Origin: Baffinella frigidus
Lineage: Eukaryota > Cryptophyceae > Cryptomonadales > Baffinellaceae
DNA length: 28,009 nt
Assembly: GCA_026770585.1 (NCBI GenBank)
Contig: MU647716.1
Coordinates: forward strand, 1-28,009
Direction of reading: 5' to 3'
Shown here: in pieces, positions 27,244-28,009 of the stretch
Layout of the letters: every line of letters starts with the position of its first letter
How positions within the stretch are numbered: the stretch's first letter is position 1
Made by a program: the position numbers and the translations under genes
The notes under the pieces: generated by a model
Databases searched by the model: none
The model's input: only the letters and a program-made list of their open reading frames with translations
What the model was told of the DNA's origin: nothing

Positions 27244-27809
27244 TCACGTCCGAGAATAGAACTGGGACATGAGAGACTGACGAAGCGCGAGAGTCGAAAC
27301 TGACTCTCGCCCCATATAGATAACCTCATCCTCACTATCGGACTCCTCGTCGGACTCCTCTTCAGAGGAAAGCTCACACTCCTCCTCCGCCTCCGGCCCG
27401 GATCCGCAATCGGAGCTGCCACAGCTCCCAGAATCTACCTCCGAACCGCCGTCGAAAACCGAGCTGACGGACACCTCGTCCGAATCCTCCTCGTAAACTT
27501 CGACTCTCGACCGAACGGAACGGAACAATCGTCCGAATCCTCCTCGTGAACTTCGACTCTCGACCGAACGGAACGGAACAACAGCTCATCGTCGGAAGAA
27601 CCCCCCTCCTCCGAATCCTCCGGACGGGACAGCCTCTTCCAGCGCCGCTGCACCGGAACGAACGACGGCACCAGTTCAACCACTCCAAGCTTGGCACGAA
27701 GACGAGCAGAACGCTCAGCGACTCGCACCGAACGCCCCCGAGCAGAACGTGCCACCCCAAGAGATGCAACCGCCCGCTGCTTCAGGACAGTTTCCCACTC
27801 CTCCGCCAT
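27244..27809 (-). pseudogene. Antisense acidic ORF at the 3' end of element C, frame broken
   Basis: Minus-strand ATG at 27807-27809, only about 28 bp from the 3' LTR. The first frame runs to 27435 (124 codons); a second overlapping frame, 27528-27244, ends in a stop. They are joined by a 53-bp tandem duplication (27477-27529 and 27530-27582), which shifts the frame; with one unit the ORF would be continuous at about 170 residues. The N-terminal half is basic (RSARGRSVRVAERSARLRAK). The C-terminal half is acidic and Ser-rich (ELSSEEESDEESDSEDE). No known domain is recognised. A promoter for it would have to act leftward from the 3' LTR. It might be a regulatory antisense protein, or a low-complexity frame without function. 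Confidence 0.4.
27477..27582. repeat. 53-bp tandem duplication in the antisense ORF
   Basis: CGTCCGAATCCTCCTCGTAA begins at 27477 and CGTCCGAATCCTCCTCGTGA at 27530. The 52-nt copies differ at one base (TAAAC/TGAAC). Fifty-three is not a multiple of three, so the duplication shifts the antisense frame. Confidence 0.9.
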
Positions 27810-27837
27810 GGCAGGCTGAAGAGGGCGGCTCTCCTCC

Positions 27838-28009
27838 TTTACAAGCTTCCATGCGACTTAAGGAAATCAACTTAAGGACAGCCTTCTGAAATGGAGACTT
27901 AAGAAAGTCAACTGGAAAAGGAAAAGTAACGTGACTATTGAAGGAGGGGCCGGAAAAGGAATCGAGGATCCGTTCTCGCTTTTCTCGGCATCTCAACTTT
28001 TCCCTGACA
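27838..28009 (+). repeat. 3' LTR of element C, cut by the window edge
   Basis: Matches 16007-16177 with four substitutions and one inserted base. It carries the same GACTT-AAGA-AAGTC hairpin (27896-27909). The rest of the LTR and any target-site duplication lie beyond the window. Confidence 0.93.

Larger units (their letters stand above)
16007..28009 (+). mobile_element. Element C: large Ty1/copia-type LTR retrotransposon
   Basis: The left LTR (from 16007) recurs at 27838 with 4 substitutions and 1 indel over the 172 nt visible. Between them the order is gag, cysteine clusters, hydrophobic block, aspartic protease, integrase, RT, RNase H. Integrase before RT is the Ty1/copia order. The distance from one LTR start to the next is 11.83 kb, much longer than a usual 5-6 kb copia element. 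The extra length lies in the leader, gag and hydrophobic block, the integrase-RT linker, and a 3' region with an antisense ORF. Three in-frame stops and two +1 frame changes break the coding sequence. The nearly identical LTRs suggest recent insertion. The 3' LTR runs off the window, so no target duplication can be checked. Confidence 0.9.

Overview
The window is eukaryotic nuclear DNA. It holds one intron-containing protein-kinase gene at the left, followed by about 24 kb of repeat-rich sequence built from related LTR-type mobile elements. Evidence for a eukaryote is a TKL-like kinase split into at least seven exons by GT-AG introns, and a Ty1/copia polyprotein with integrase, YVDD reverse transcriptase and RNase H. 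The species is not recognisable from the sequence. A photosynthetic protist, an alga or another early-branching lineage would fit, but this is a guess.

Layout. 1-501: palindrome- and hairpin-rich non-coding DNA. 502-2810: kinase gene, + strand. 2811-4242: no convincing gene; possibly more kinase exons or the 3' UTR. 4243-5927: a small element (D) between two diverged direct repeats, with one unknown frame broken by a TGA. 5928-7232: tandem duplications, no gene. 7233-12140: a gag-protease-only element (A) between two diverged LTRs. 12141-15992: a minus-strand relative (B), truncated at both sides, with zinc-finger and apparent winged-helix segments. 16007-28009: a very large Ty1/copia-type element (C) running off the right edge inside its 3' LTR.

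How they fit together. A, B and C all carry the same unusual module: a CX2CX6CXC cysteine cluster, then an Arg/Ser tract, then hydrophobic segments. In A and C a retropepsin-like domain follows. The LTRs of A and C share blocks, including a TTGACTT/AAGTCAA-type hairpin and the CTATTAG end, although the A LTRs are diverged. A and D share a 36-nt motif just upstream of the right repeat. Element C supplies the only integrase, RT and RNase H. The simplest reading is an autonomous copia element (C) with gag-only relatives (A, B, perhaps D) that once used its enzymes in trans.

C is itself damaged: three in-frame stops and two +1 frame changes interrupt its coding sequence. Its two LTR copies are nearly identical over the 172 nt visible, which suggests a fairly recent insertion. 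Most unusual are the multi-pass hydrophobic block between nucleocapsid and protease in C, the winged-helix/zinc-finger array in B, and an antisense acidic ORF beside C's 3' LTR.
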